DNA of 64,000 bases, taken from Oculatella sp. LEGE 06141 (lineage in GTDB: Bacteria; Cyanobacteriota; Cyanobacteriia; Elainellales; Elainellaceae). The stretch covers positions 40,425 to 104,424 of the forward strand of contig NZ_JADEWO010000019.1 of the NCBI RefSeq assembly GCF_015207605.1, read 5' to 3'. Below are positions 44,349-53,250 of this stretch, one piece after another (the first letter of the stretch is position 1; every line of letters starts with the position of its first letter). Under the pieces are notes generated by a model that worked only from the letters and a program-made list of their open reading frames with translations, searched no databases and was not told the DNA's origin. Both the position numbers and the translations under genes were made by a program.

Positions 44349-45104
44349 ATGCCAAAACCTCGATCGCCCCATTGGTTTATACTTGCTGCTGCAAACTCGC
44401 TTTGGCACCAGTTTCGGCAAGATTGTCGAGCGATCCCCAGCATTGCCTGGAAACGATGGGGCGCAACGCTCATCCTTGGATTTATTGCGACCGACCTGCT
44501 GGCCGTTCTGGTTACCCGTATCGCGCAGTTTTGGCACGATCGCGGCTTACAAACCTGGGATGAACAAACGCTTCTGTGGATCGCAGCCCAGGCTCCGCTT
44601 TCGTTTGCCCAGGGAATTACATGGGAGTCTCCCGGAAATTTAATCAGCATGTTGCCCGTGGTCATTACAGTGGTGGCGATCGCGGTCTGGCGTTCCTATC
44701 CCCTGGTGGCGGTGACAATGGCCACCGCTTACGTGCTGCAATTTGGCTTTGCCTGGACAGGATGGCTGTTGTGGAATCGCGATCGCCCCGAGCTGATTGC
44801 CGATGGCATTGCGGCACCAGGGTTACATTCCTTTCCGTCGGGTCATGCGTTGGTGGTGTGTACGGTGTATGGCTTCATCGCCTATTTATGGTGGCGCTCG
44901 GCGCATCACCCCATCGAGAAAGGAATCGCGATCGCCCTGTTTGTCATTTGGATCGGACTCATCAGCCTGGCTCGTCTCGTGTTGGGGGCACATTGGCCTA
45001 GCGATATTGGGGCAGGATTGAGTCTGGGGATTGCGTGGCTCATCACCATTATGGTGGCCTTAAATCGGGCAGAAGTCGCCAATCGCCATTTCTCCAGACA
45101 CTAA
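44349..45104 (+). CDS. PAP2-family membrane phosphatase
   Basis: A 251-residue integral membrane protein with about six hydrophobic helices. The PAP2 acid phosphatase motifs are readable: a weak first motif in WNRDRPELIA (with R-P), the central HSFPSGHAL (catalytic His in PSGH), and the third motif SLARLVLGAHWPSDIGAG (R...H...D). These enzymes remove phosphate from lipids such as phosphatidate or undecaprenyl pyrophosphate at the outer side of the membrane. The substrate is not readable. Start ATG 44349 with weak ribosome site. Confidence 0.87.
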   Translation: MPKPRSPHWFILAAANSLWHQFRQDCRAIPSIAWKRWGATLILGFIATDLLAVLVTRIAQFWHDRGLQTWDEQTLLWIAAQAPLSFAQGITWESPGNLISMLPVVITVVAIAVWRSYPLVAVTMATAYVLQFGFAWTGWLLWNRDRPELIADGIAAPGLHSFPSGHALVVCTVYGFIAYLWWRSAHHPIEKGIAIALFVIWIGLISLARLVLGAHWPSDIGAGLSLGIAWLITIMVALNRAEVANRHFSRH

Positions 45105-45169
45105 ATCTGGGTTGAAATGTAGGTCGGATGTCTCCATTCGTGTTGCGCTCAAATTCTCACGTCATCTTC

Positions 45170-45736
45170 ATGAAAACCATTGTTTATAGACCTGCACTAC
45201 CTGCCGATTATTCTGATATTTTGACGCTGCACCAGGCCAATTTGGTCTCGAATGTGCCCGACGAGCAGCGGCATGACGGCTTTCTATCCGTTGATATGAA
45301 TGCCGAGCAGCTTGCCGCCATGCATGAAGACCTGGCGATGATTGTTGCTGTAGATGATGCCTCGGTGGTGGGTTATTTGGGCGCAACTACGATCGCCTAC
45401 AATCGACAGATTCCGTTGCTCAACCATATGATTAGCCTCTACCAAGACACCCCGTTTCAGGGGCGATCGCTGAATGAGTACCATTCTTTTTTGTATGGGC
45501 CAGTTTGCGTGGCTACGGGGTATCGTGGCTCCGGCGTGTTGCAAGGGTTGTTTTATGAATTGCTGTTTCAGGTGAAAGGACAGTACGAGGTGGGCGTTGC
45601 CTTTGTCGCTAAAGCCAACTCGCGATCGCTCTACGCCCATACCCAAAAACTAAACATGGAAGCGCTGCGGGAGTTTGAGTTTAACGGCAACCACTATCTC
45701 ATGCTGGCCTTTCCCGTGCTGGGAGGATGGCTTTGA
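45170..45736 (+). CDS. GNAT-fold acetyltransferase-like protein
   Basis: A 188-residue protein. It starts like a GNAT enzyme (VYRPALPADYSDILTLHQAN), has a strand segment (MIVAVDDASVVGYLGATTI), and a motif A-like loop in GPVCVATGYRGSGVLQGLFYELL with the acetyl-CoA-binding GYRGSGVL. The end (VAFVAKANSRSLYAHTQKLNMEALREFEFNGNHYLML, in parts) follows the usual GNAT order. Start could be ATG 45170 or ATG 45128; 45170 fits the fold. The substrate is unknown. The next gene on the strand is an ABC transporter about 200 bp away. Confidence 0.78.
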   Translation: MKTIVYRPALPADYSDILTLHQANLVSNVPDEQRHDGFLSVDMNAEQLAAMHEDLAMIVAVDDASVVGYLGATTIAYNRQIPLLNHMISLYQDTPFQGRSLNEYHSFLYGPVCVATGYRGSGVLQGLFYELLFQVKGQYEVGVAFVAKANSRSLYAHTQKLNMEALREFEFNGNHYLMLAFPVLGGWL

Positions 45737-45939
45737 AGGAACCTACGTCCAACGCGGATGCTTCGACATACAGCACGGGACTTATCGCTCCCAAAACTCC
45801 TCATTCGTTAACAAGGCCGATGAGCGCAGCTTGATCAGCAACGGATCAGACCCATGCCCCCGTTCGTCCCCTTCGTCCACCCCATTTCTACCTGGTAGGC
45901 AAACCCTACTTTTGCGTCAGAAGGCTATCGTTGAAGGAT

Positions 45940-47781
45940 ATGAATACGCAGAACCAACAGGTTACGTTTCGATCACGCCTTTTCGGTCTTCGGCAATCGC
46001 TTTCTATCTTTCAATACTGTGGCCGCGCCATTAATCTGGTCTGGACGACCGATCGCCTCCTCACAGTCATACTCGCCAGCCTGACGATCGTTGTGGGTTT
46101 GCTGCCTGCCGCCATTGCTTATCTGGGTAAGCTGATTGTGGATGGGGTGGTTGTGGCAGCGCAGTCTGGAGCGATCAGCGATCGCTGGACAGCATTGGGC
46201 TACTTGGGGTTAGAGGCGATCGCCGTTGCAGTGCAGGCCGGGGCGCAACAGGGAATTTCGCTTTGCCAATCGCTGCTGCGGGTACTGCTAGCGCAAAAGG
46301 TTAATGTTCTCATTCTAGAAAAAGCGCTGACGCTGGATCTGCCTCACTTTGAAGACTCCGAGTTTTACGACAAAATGACCCGAGCGCGGCGCGAAGCGTC
46401 GATGCGTCCGCTCAATTTGGTAACTCGCACCTTTGGCCTGGGACGCGATCTGCTGTCGCTGGTCACGTACAGCGGTTTGCTGCTGCAATTTTCGCTGTGG
46501 GCGGTTTTAATTTTGGTGGTGGCTGCCGTGCCAGCCTTTGTGGCAGAAACCCGATTTGCCGGAGAAGCCTTCCGCATCTTCCGCTGGCGCGCTCCCGAAA
46601 CGCGAGAGCAAACCTACTTAGAAACGCTGGTGGCTCGTGAAGACTTTGCCAAAGAGGTCAAACTCTACCAGTTGGGGCCAACCTTGCTCGATCGGTACCG
46701 CACCATCTTCGATCGCCTCTATACCGAAGACCGCGACCTCACCGTGCGTCGTAGCTTCTGGACGTACTTTCTCAGTTTAATCAGCACGGCTGCTTTCTAT
46801 GCCGCCTATATCTGGATTGTGCTGGAGGCGATCGCCGGACGTATTTCCCTGGGTGACCTGACAATGTATCTGGTGGTCTTTCGTCAGGGGCAAACCACCT
46901 TTGCATCCTTGCTCAGTTCCGTTGGCGGCATGTACGAAGACAGCCTGTATTTGTCTAACCTGTACGAATTTCTGGAGCAAGAGATTCCTACACCGGGCGG
47001 AAACGCTCGCTATGGCCCTGTTCCCGGAGATGGTATCCGGTTTGAGAATGTGTCGTTTGGCTATCCTGGGAACCCTAAACCCGCCCTTCGCAACGTCTCG
47101 TTTCATTTGCGACCGGGCGATAAACTTGCCATTGTGGGTGAAAACGGTTCTGGTAAAACCACGCTGATCAAACTATTAACCCGCCTCTATACGCCCACCG
47201 CTGGCCGTGTCTTGCTAGATGGACTGAACCTGCAAGAGTGGGACATTAACGTATTGCAAGAGCGAATTGGCGTAATTTTTCAAGACTTTGTGCGTTATCA
47301 ATTTACCGTTGGCGAAAATGTCGGCGTTGGCGACGTTAACCATCTGCGAGACGAAACCCGCTGGCTCGCTGCGGTTGAAAAGGGAAATGCGCGATCGTTC
47401 ATAGAAGATATGCCCGAACAGTTTCACACCCAGTTAGGGAAATGGTTTAGAGGCGGACGCGAACTCTCTGGTGGCCAGTGGCAGAAGATTGCCCTTTCTC
47501 GCGCCTTTATGCGAACCAAGGCCGATATTTTGGTGCTAGATGAACCCACCTCGGCTATGGATGCCGAAGCAGAAGTGCAGGTGTTCGATCATTTTCGCCG
47601 CGTTACCCAAAACCAGATGGCGATCTTGATCTCTCATCGATTTTCGACCGTCCGCATGGCTGACCAAATTATGGTTCTGGTGGAGGGTGAAGTCATTGAG
47701 AAAGGCACCCACGAAGAATTGGTAGCTGCCGGAAAGCGATATGCCCGGTTGTTTTCTCTTCAGGCGGCTGGGTACCAGTAA
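45940..47781 (+). CDS. ABC transporter ATP-binding/permease protein (exporter type)
   Basis: A 613-residue half-transporter: six-helix membrane domain (~20-330) followed by an ATPase domain. The ATPase shows IVGENGSGKTTLIKLL (Walker A), the Q-loop in GVIFQDFVRYQFTV, the signature LSGGQWQKIALSRAF, Walker B DILVLDEPTSAMD and the H-loop ISHRFSTVRMAD. A homodimer would export an unknown substrate across the inner membrane using ATP. ATG 45940 is used; TTG 45931 is a possible alternative. There is no adaptor or outer membrane gene nearby. Confidence 0.92.
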   Translation: MNTQNQQVTFRSRLFGLRQSLSIFQYCGRAINLVWTTDRLLTVILASLTIVVGLLPAAIAYLGKLIVDGVVVAAQSGAISDRWTALGYLGLEAIAVAVQAGAQQGISLCQSLLRVLLAQKVNVLILEKALTLDLPHFEDSEFYDKMTRARREASMRPLNLVTRTFGLGRDLLSLVTYSGLLLQFSLWAVLILVVAAVPAFVAETRFAGEAFRIFRWRAPETREQTYLETLVAREDFAKEVKLYQLGPTLLDRYRTIFDRLYTEDRDLTVRRSFWTYFLSLISTAAFYAAYIWIVLEAIAGRISLGDLTMYLVVFRQGQTTFASLLSSVGGMYEDSLYLSNLYEFLEQEIPTPGGNARYGPVPGDGIRFENVSFGYPGNPKPALRNVSFHLRPGDKLAIVGENGSGKTTLIKLLTRLYTPTAGRVLLDGLNLQEWDINVLQERIGVIFQDFVRYQFTVGENVGVGDVNHLRDETRWLAAVEKGNARSFIEDMPEQFHTQLGKWFRGGRELSGGQWQKIALSRAFMRTKADILVLDEPTSAMDAEAEVQVFDHFRRVTQNQMAILISHRFSTVRMADQIMVLVEGEVIEKGTHEELVAAGKRYARLFSLQAAGYQ

Positions 47782-48090
47782 TATTCCGGAGTAATACTAA
47801 GTGTCCCGTTACTGAAATCTTCTGAGTACGGAGAGCGGGGTACCGGGTTCCTTGATACTGAAGCGGCCTTCATGCCGCAAAAACAGGGTGACAGCGGATG
47901 GACTTTGTTTGATAGTTCATCTTGATAGTTCATCCGCTGTTCGTCAATCTGTTAGCACCCAATGCTGCAATTCGGATAAAAATAGAGTTGCCGTCAGGAG
48001 TTACGCAGTTGCCTGTAAACGTTTATTCCGCCGCAGGGTATTGTCATCGCAAAACCGTACCAACGGTATGAACTACGTAAGTTCTGGCTG
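47782..48090. other. 309-bp convergent intergenic region
   Basis: Lies between the ABC transporter gene (plus) and an unknown gene (minus). I see no gene, repeat or convincing terminator. Confidence 0.4.
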
Positions 48091-48672
48091 TTACCCGCCG
48101 AAGCTGAAGTCACCGATCGTCAGGTGCCCGTCGAAGGCATAGAAGGTGACTCGATGGATTTCATCGGCACGTAAGCTTAGCTCCACGTTTGGAGCAATAC
48201 GAGAATCTGAGCCGGCCAGGTTGGCACCGTCTGTTACGACCTGTCCCAATGGGCGATTGTTGGCATCAAACGCAGCCATGACGGTGCGTCGAGAACTGGT
48301 GACTAACCCACTGACAAACCGCACTGGCGACGAAAATGTTGCTTCTACCCAACCGCTTTTAGGCGATCCCATCAGCACGGTAGTGCCAGAGTAGGATGGA
48401 TAAGCGGGATTAGAAGGGCGCAGAGCGATCGCGTTAGCAAACGTCACTCCAGCCTGTTGAAATTGGCGATCGACCACCTCGAAACACTTTAGTAACTCTA
48501 AATCTAGCCGAACACAAGCAGGTAAGCGGGGCAGTAAATCTGGCCCAGGTACCTCAAATTTTTGGAATACCGATCGATCAGGGGTAGTTGCATCCACGAA
48601 ATCAACCAACCGTTCCGATTGATTGACAACCGACATCCCTCGGTCAGACCGAGACCCAAATGATTTTTTCAT
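48091..48672 (-). CDS. hypothetical protein, beta-sandwich-like C-terminus
   Basis: A 193-residue protein with no signal peptide or membrane helix. The N-terminal half contains LVDFVDATTPDRSVFQKFEVPGPDLLPRLPACVRLDLELL (in parts). The second half looks like a beta-sandwich of the discoidin or galactose-binding type (GVTFANAIALRPSNPAYP, GSPKSGWVEATFSSPVRFVSGLVTSS, VTFYAFDGHLTIGDFSFGG). I do not recognise a named family. Its start ATG is at 48672. It stands alone between two intergenic spaces. Confidence 0.6.
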   Translation of the reverse strand: MKKSFGSRSDRGMSVVNQSERLVDFVDATTPDRSVFQKFEVPGPDLLPRLPACVRLDLELLKCFEVVDRQFQQAGVTFANAIALRPSNPAYPSYSGTTVLMGSPKSGWVEATFSSPVRFVSGLVTSSRRTVMAAFDANNRPLGQVVTDGANLAGSDSRIAPNVELSLRADEIHRVTFYAFDGHLTIGDFSFGG

Positions 48673-49155
48673 AGACTTCCCCGTAGCATGCTGCCGCTAG
48701 GCTGAATTGGTAAATTGAACACTGCTTAATGAGCAGCGGGATTCCAGTTTCTCAGCCTCACACCTAAATCTTCAGTCAGCTCGATTCTTCAAGACTCGAC
48801 TGACACTCCTATCGTTGGAGACTCCGCTAGTAGCTCAAAATGCTTGTCTCTCAGGGAATCAAACTACAAAGGCGCTACAGATTCGTTGCACAAAGCTAAC
48901 ATTGGGTTGAACCTGTCTCGACTTGTATCCTAAATTCACCTAATCTGCACCCCGAAGATTTTGTCGCTACCAGAATTATTACTGATTTATGCTGAATAAA
49001 CCGTTTCCAGAAACACGAATGTGATACACCCAAACTGATTCAAAAGCTTATAAGTAGTGAATTTCACACAACACTGTACCAGGGATCGAGGGATCTCCAA
49101 TACTCAATCTTTAGCCTGCGCGTAATATACTTCATTATTTCTTTACGGTCTAGCC
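48673..49155. other. 483-bp divergent intergenic region
   Basis: Between the hypothetical gene (minus) and a hydrolase gene (plus). It is AT-rich towards 48900-49140. A small hairpin CTCC-N7-GGAG near 48807 is seen; no gene or RNA is recognised. Confidence 0.4.
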
Positions 49156-50058
49156 ATGTTTCAACCTCCTGGTTTTCGCCAGCATTCTATCAGTACCTCT
49201 CTTGGTCAAATGGTGTTCTACGTTCCAGAAGCTGAACCCTGGGCTAAAGAGGTGACCACGAAGCCCAGGCTGGTCTTTTTGCATGGCTTTGGTGGAGGTT
49301 CATCCGCCTATGAATGGTCAAAGGTTTATCCAGCCTTTGTGGCTGACTACAGTGTCATTGCGCCCGATCTACTGGGTTGGGGACGCTCAGATCATCTCGA
49401 TCGCCCCTACCGCATTGATGACTACCTGACGACCATGACGGAGTTTTTGGAGAAAACCTGTGAAGAACCCGTTGCGGTCGTGGCCTCATCGTTAACGGCA
49501 GCCTTTGTGATTCGCATGGCGATCGTACGTCCTGAGCTGTTCAAATCGCTGATTCTGGTTGCCCCAGCGGGGTTATCCGACTTTGGAGAAGACTACACCC
49601 GCAGCTTTTTCGCTCAGCTTGTGAGTACTCCCATCCTCGATCGCATCCTCTACAGCACGGCACTGGCCACTAGCGGCGGCATTCGCAACTTCCTGGAACA
49701 GCGTCAGTTTGCCCATCCCAACCGGGTGTATGCCGAAATCGTTGAAGCGTATCTTGCCTCTGCCCAGCAGCCCAATGCTGAGGCCAGTGCCTTATCGTTT
49801 GTGCGGGGCGACTTAAGTTTTGACCTGGCACTCTATCTGGGGCAACTCACGATCCCAACGGTGTTTCTTTGGGGGAAAGCGTCTCAATTCACCACGGCTG
49901 AACTGGGTACACGGCTGGCTGCTCTAAATCCGGATGCGATCAAGGGGCTAGAAATTTTAGAGGATGTTGGCCTTACGCCTCAGTTAGAGCTTCCTGCTGT
50001 CACCGTAGGGCTGATCCGAAAATGGCTGAAACGGCTAACTCCAGACATCCCATCTTGA
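49156..50058 (+). CDS. alpha/beta hydrolase
   Basis: A 300-residue soluble alpha/beta hydrolase. The oxyanion HGFGGG segment (LVFLHGFGGGSSAYEW) lies near residues 41-57, and DLLGWGRSDHLDRPYRIDDY follows. The nucleophile elbow, normally GxSxG, is here VVASSLTAAF, so the flanking glycines are replaced (A-S-S-L-T). The catalytic Asp and His are not obvious at the usual places near the C-terminus (FLWGKASQFTTAE), so activity is uncertain. It may have lost catalysis or belong to a divergent cyanobacterial branch. Confidence 0.8.
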   Translation: MFQPPGFRQHSISTSLGQMVFYVPEAEPWAKEVTTKPRLVFLHGFGGGSSAYEWSKVYPAFVADYSVIAPDLLGWGRSDHLDRPYRIDDYLTTMTEFLEKTCEEPVAVVASSLTAAFVIRMAIVRPELFKSLILVAPAGLSDFGEDYTRSFFAQLVSTPILDRILYSTALATSGGIRNFLEQRQFAHPNRVYAEIVEAYLASAQQPNAEASALSFVRGDLSFDLALYLGQLTIPTVFLWGKASQFTTAELGTRLAALNPDAIKGLEILEDVGLTPQLELPAVTVGLIRKWLKRLTPDIPS

Positions 50059-50294
50059 TCGAAGATTGATCGATACACGATCGCGTCACTCTACAGAAAA
50101 CGGTTGCTTTACCTGTCACCCAGAGTTGAGTCACTCGATAGGTGTGACCTATTCTCCACTATGATTAGAAACTGTTTGCTGAACGGATGGGATAGCCTGG
50201 ACACAGCGGATCATCTGTATAGTTAGGAGGACTGGTTAGCAGGATGAACGCTCTACGGTGTCACTCCGTCTGAGACTACGATCGAGGTTCTCAC

Positions 50295-50765
50295 ATGACT
50301 CTCAACCCTGGCGATGTCGCCCCCGACTTCAGTCTGCCCGATGGTAACGGCAACCTTGTCCGTCTTACCGATTTACGCGGCAAGCGGGTCGTGCTTTACT
50401 TTTACCCCAGAGACAATACCCCTGGCTGTACCAAAGAAGCCTGTAGCTTCCGTGATGCCTATGGCGACTACCAGTCTCAAGATGTGGTAGTGCTGGGAGT
50501 CAGTACCGATGATGCTAAAGCGCATACTAAGTTCACCACAAAGTTCAACCTGCCGTTTCCGCTGCTCACCGATGCAGATGGTCAAGTGGGAACAGCCTAC
50601 GGTAGCTATGGGCTGAAAAAGTTCATGGGAAAAGAATACATGGGAGTGAGCCGTCACACGTTTATCATTGGCTCAGATGGTAGGATCGAAAAAATTTACC
50701 GTAAGGTAAAGCCAGACAACCATGCCGCAGAAATCTTAGCTGACCTGGAAGGGCTTTCCGCCTAA
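50295..50765 (+). CDS. bcp: thioredoxin-dependent peroxiredoxin Bcp
   Basis: Bcp (PrxQ) reduces hydrogen peroxide and organic peroxides with electrons from thioredoxin. The 156-residue sequence has the start GDVAPDFSLPDGNG and the active-site motif YFYPRDNTPGCTKEACSFRD, with the peroxidatic Cys and, five residues later, the resolving Cys, as in the classical PrxQ subtype. The C-terminal RHTFIIGSDGRIEKIYRKV completes the fold. ATG 50295 has a GAGG site. It is followed on the same strand by the Nudix and hydrolase genes with short gaps. Confidence 0.95.
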   Translation: MTLNPGDVAPDFSLPDGNGNLVRLTDLRGKRVVLYFYPRDNTPGCTKEACSFRDAYGDYQSQDVVVLGVSTDDAKAHTKFTTKFNLPFPLLTDADGQVGTAYGSYGLKKFMGKEYMGVSRHTFIIGSDGRIEKIYRKVKPDNHAAEILADLEGLSA

Positions 50766-50830
50766 CCCAGCCAAAGTTCGGCTTATGTTTGTTATGTTAT
50801 TGCTCATTGTTCAGGCTAGCCCTTCCAGCT

Positions 50831-51286
50831 ATGCGTCAGTTGTGGCGGTTTCTCCAAGCGGCGATCAAGATTATCTTCCGCCATCCTATTACTGGTACCA
50901 GCATCATCCCGGTGTTATCCGATGGGCAAATTGTTTTGATTCAGCGTCGGGATAATGGCTGTTGGAGTTTGCCCGGAGGCATTATTGACTGGGGTGAAGA
51001 TATCTCGTCTTCCGCTCGACGAGAACTGCTAGAGGAAACCGGGCTAACCCTGATTAATATTCGTCGGTTAGTGGGGGTGTATTCATCGCCCGATCGCGAT
51101 CCTCGCTTCCATTCCATTTGCATTGTGCTTGAGGCTGAAGTAGACGGCACTATGCAAGTTGTGGATCAGCTTGAAGTGATGGATGTACGGGCGTTTCCAC
51201 CGGAATCGATTCCGTTAAACCAGCTTTCCCATGACCACGGCCAGCAGTTGCGCGACTACTTTGCCGGGTTAACCAAATTGGCATGA
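50831..51286 (+). CDS. Nudix hydrolase
   Basis: A 151-residue Nudix enzyme that cleaves nucleoside-diphosphate-linked compounds. The Nudix box is complete: GGIIDWGEDISSSARRELLEETGL, read in two parts, with Gly, the REL helix and the metal-binding EE pair (ELLEETG). A short hydrophobic/basic N-terminus (MRQLWRFLQAAIKIIF) precedes it. The ATG at 50831 is chosen because the 14 codons before it are non-conserved. It is 66 bp after bcp and 22 bp before the next hydrolase, so the three may be one operon. The substrate is unknown. Confidence 0.88.
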   Translation: MRQLWRFLQAAIKIIFRHPITGTSIIPVLSDGQIVLIQRRDNGCWSLPGGIIDWGEDISSSARRELLEETGLTLINIRRLVGVYSSPDRDPRFHSICIVLEAEVDGTMQVVDQLEVMDVRAFPPESIPLNQLSHDHGQQLRDYFAGLTKLA

Positions 51287-51307
51287 TCGAATAGTGACGA
51301 TGGAACG

Positions 51308-52120
51308 ATGACTCTACCAATCCGCAATTCTCGCGTCAAATTATCGCAAGGGCAGCTATTCTGGCGTGAAGTCGGTTATGGCACCACGTTAGTATTCCTG
51401 CATGGCTCCTGGAACGATGGCAACCAGTGGTTACCCATTGTGGAGCAGCTTGGAGTAGACCACCACTGCGTTATTCCCGACCTGCTGGGGTTTGGAGAGT
51501 CTGAACGTCCTAGGGTGCATCATTCCATTGAGCTACAGGTAGAGTGCCTTGCCGAGCATCTGGAATTTCTGCGGTTGCGGCAAGTGTATTTGATTGGTCA
51601 TTCCGTTGGCGGCTGGCTGGCGGCCAGCTATGCGCTTCAGCATCCCGACCAGGTAAAAGGACTGGTGTTACTGGCGGCTGAAGGCAGCAGCGTTGGGCAG
51701 GTGGGGCGACGATGGCGATGGGCACGGTGGTTATTAAGTCGTCCGCCGCTGATGCTGTGGTGCTTGCGGCTGCTGCGGCTGTTTGGGTGGCGGCAGGCGA
51801 TCGCCCACTCGTTACAATTTCGCCAGCAGTTGTTGCAATCTCCTACGGCCTGTCAGTTGCTGTTTAAGCGCCGTCGAGCTGAGATTCAGTCGGACTATTT
51901 GGGCGATCGCATCTCCTGGCTCAAGTTACCCATTTTGCTACTGCAAGGAGAACAGGACAAATCCACTGAAGCTCAATCAAACCAGGCGTATACAGCAGCA
52001 CCGCAGGCCACGTTGCAATTGACTCCGGGCATTAAGCACGACCTGTTAAGCGCTGCACCCGAAACAGTCGCTCACCAAATTCGGGACTTCATCCAGCAGC
52101 AGGAAGGCCAGCAGCCGTAG
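51308..52120 (+). CDS. alpha/beta hydrolase
   Basis: A 270-residue alpha/beta hydrolase. The oxyanion segment is LVFLHGSWNDGNQW (near residues 28-41), the strand DLLGFGESERP follows, the nucleophile elbow is LIGHSVGGWLA (Ser in GHSVG), and the catalytic His is likely in PGIKHDLLSA. The Asp is plausible in LLQGEQDKST. The middle of the protein (RRWRWARWLLSRPPLMLWCLRLLRLF, in parts) is a very basic, Trp/Leu-rich lid. It follows the Nudix gene by 21 bp. Substrate unknown. Confidence 0.88.
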   Translation: MTLPIRNSRVKLSQGQLFWREVGYGTTLVFLHGSWNDGNQWLPIVEQLGVDHHCVIPDLLGFGESERPRVHHSIELQVECLAEHLEFLRLRQVYLIGHSVGGWLAASYALQHPDQVKGLVLLAAEGSSVGQVGRRWRWARWLLSRPPLMLWCLRLLRLFGWRQAIAHSLQFRQQLLQSPTACQLLFKRRRAEIQSDYLGDRISWLKLPILLLQGEQDKSTEAQSNQAYTAAPQATLQLTPGIKHDLLSAAPETVAHQIRDFIQQQEGQQP

Positions 52121-52156
52121 CAGTGTGGCTGATGCTGCAAGCCAGTGACCTGCAAC

Positions 52157-52984
52157 CTAGGGTTGATTGGATGCGGCCTGTTGGGTCTGCTGCCAAATCG
52201 CTTGCATTCCATCAAAAATCAGGGACGGCTCCACAGTAATGCCAGTCGTCAAGTCTGGCCAACTCAGGGTAAGACATTCCAGCAGCACAGCACCATCTCC
52301 GCCAGTAAAGGCGATCGCCCCCTCTGGAAACGGCTGTCTCCACGCTTGAATAAAATCCTTGAGTCCAGCCAGGAGGGTGTAAAGAATGCCGCTGTAAATG
52401 GCATCTGGTGTACTGGTTGCCCACCGTTGAGGGAGTTCTACTTGCTGATCCGGCGTAACGAACGGTAGCGCTGCCGTGTGTTGAGCCAGCGATCGCAACT
52501 GTAACTGCAAACCGGGAAGAATTGCCCCTCCTACCAACTGTTGCGCTGCATTGGCACCCGTCAGGGTTAACGCGGTTCCGGCATCAACGACCAACACGGG
52601 TGCCCCCAGGCGTTGAATTGCGCCCCACAGTGCCAGAGCGCGATCGATGCCCAGGGTTGGATAACGCCCCTGGAGCGGCACCTGATCGAGCGTGACCACC
52701 CGGGTATGGCGATAGTCTTGCCATAGCCGCGTTTGTTCGGGCACCACAGAAGCCACCCAGAGCGGCAAAGCGGCATGGCTTGCCGGGGGAAGAAGCTCAG
52801 GGTTGAGCCAGCCGGGGCAACAGCGGAAGTCGAGCTGGTGTGTAATTAAACTGGCGATCGCCTCTGCCGACCGATGGGGCATATCGCAGGTCATGAGGCA
52901 AGTGTCCTGCTCAAACCACCCCCAGTGCAACCGGGAGTTGCCAATCATGAGCGCGATCCAGGTGGGGGTTGCGGTGTTGGGCAC
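52157..52984 (-). CDS. coaX: type III pantothenate kinase
   Basis: CoaX phosphorylates pantothenate in the first step of coenzyme A synthesis and is of the acetate-kinase/Hsp70-like fold. The 275-residue protein has the N-terminal nucleotide motif LMIGNSRLHWGWF, the GIDRALALWGA segment, the catalytic region VLVVDAGTALTLTG with the base Asp, and GAILPGLQLQLRSL with the glycines seen in this enzyme family, then AIAFTGGDGAVLLE. The start is GTG 52984. It is divergent from the SOS-like operon that follows. Confidence 0.93.
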   Translation of the reverse strand: MPNTATPTWIALMIGNSRLHWGWFEQDTCLMTCDMPHRSAEAIASLITHQLDFRCCPGWLNPELLPPASHAALPLWVASVVPEQTRLWQDYRHTRVVTLDQVPLQGRYPTLGIDRALALWGAIQRLGAPVLVVDAGTALTLTGANAAQQLVGGAILPGLQLQLRSLAQHTAALPFVTPDQQVELPQRWATSTPDAIYSGILYTLLAGLKDFIQAWRQPFPEGAIAFTGGDGAVLLECLTLSWPDLTTGITVEPSLIFDGMQAIWQQTQQAASNQP

Positions 52985-53165
52985 GGGCAGAGGGAATCGG
53001 GATGAGGAAAGAGACCATCAAAGTGCAGGGCGCGATCGCTCATCCCTGATCAAGATTTCTTTACACGAATGGTGATCGAACGTGGCTACCGTAATTGAAG
53101 GGTCTGGAGCTGATTTGAAGCTGTTCCAGAGAATTTTTTTAGCTATTTGGGAACATAAACCCATT

Positions 53166-53195
53166 TTGCACCGTACAAAAGGGCTAGACTATAGT
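53166..53195 (+). promoter_or_regulatory. promoter of the three-gene envelope operon
   Basis: TTGCAC (53166-53171) and TATAGT (53190-53195) are separated by 18 nt, a good sigma70-type match. The LexA-type palindrome overlaps the -10 hexamer. The ATG of the first gene is 55 bp downstream. Confidence 0.6.
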
Positions 53196-53206
53196 ACACT
53201 TGTACC
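53193..53206 (+). promoter_or_regulatory. LexA-box match (SOS operator)
   Basis: AGTACACTTGTACC fits the published cyanobacterial LexA consensus RGTAC-N3-D-GTWC-B at every position, with a perfect GTACA-CT-TGTAC inverted repeat inside it. It overlaps the -10 element, so bound LexA could block transcription. Confidence 0.65.
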
Positions 53207-53250
53207 ATTCTCTCCAGGTCTAGTTGAGCCGTGCCCCAGGAGCTAATGCC

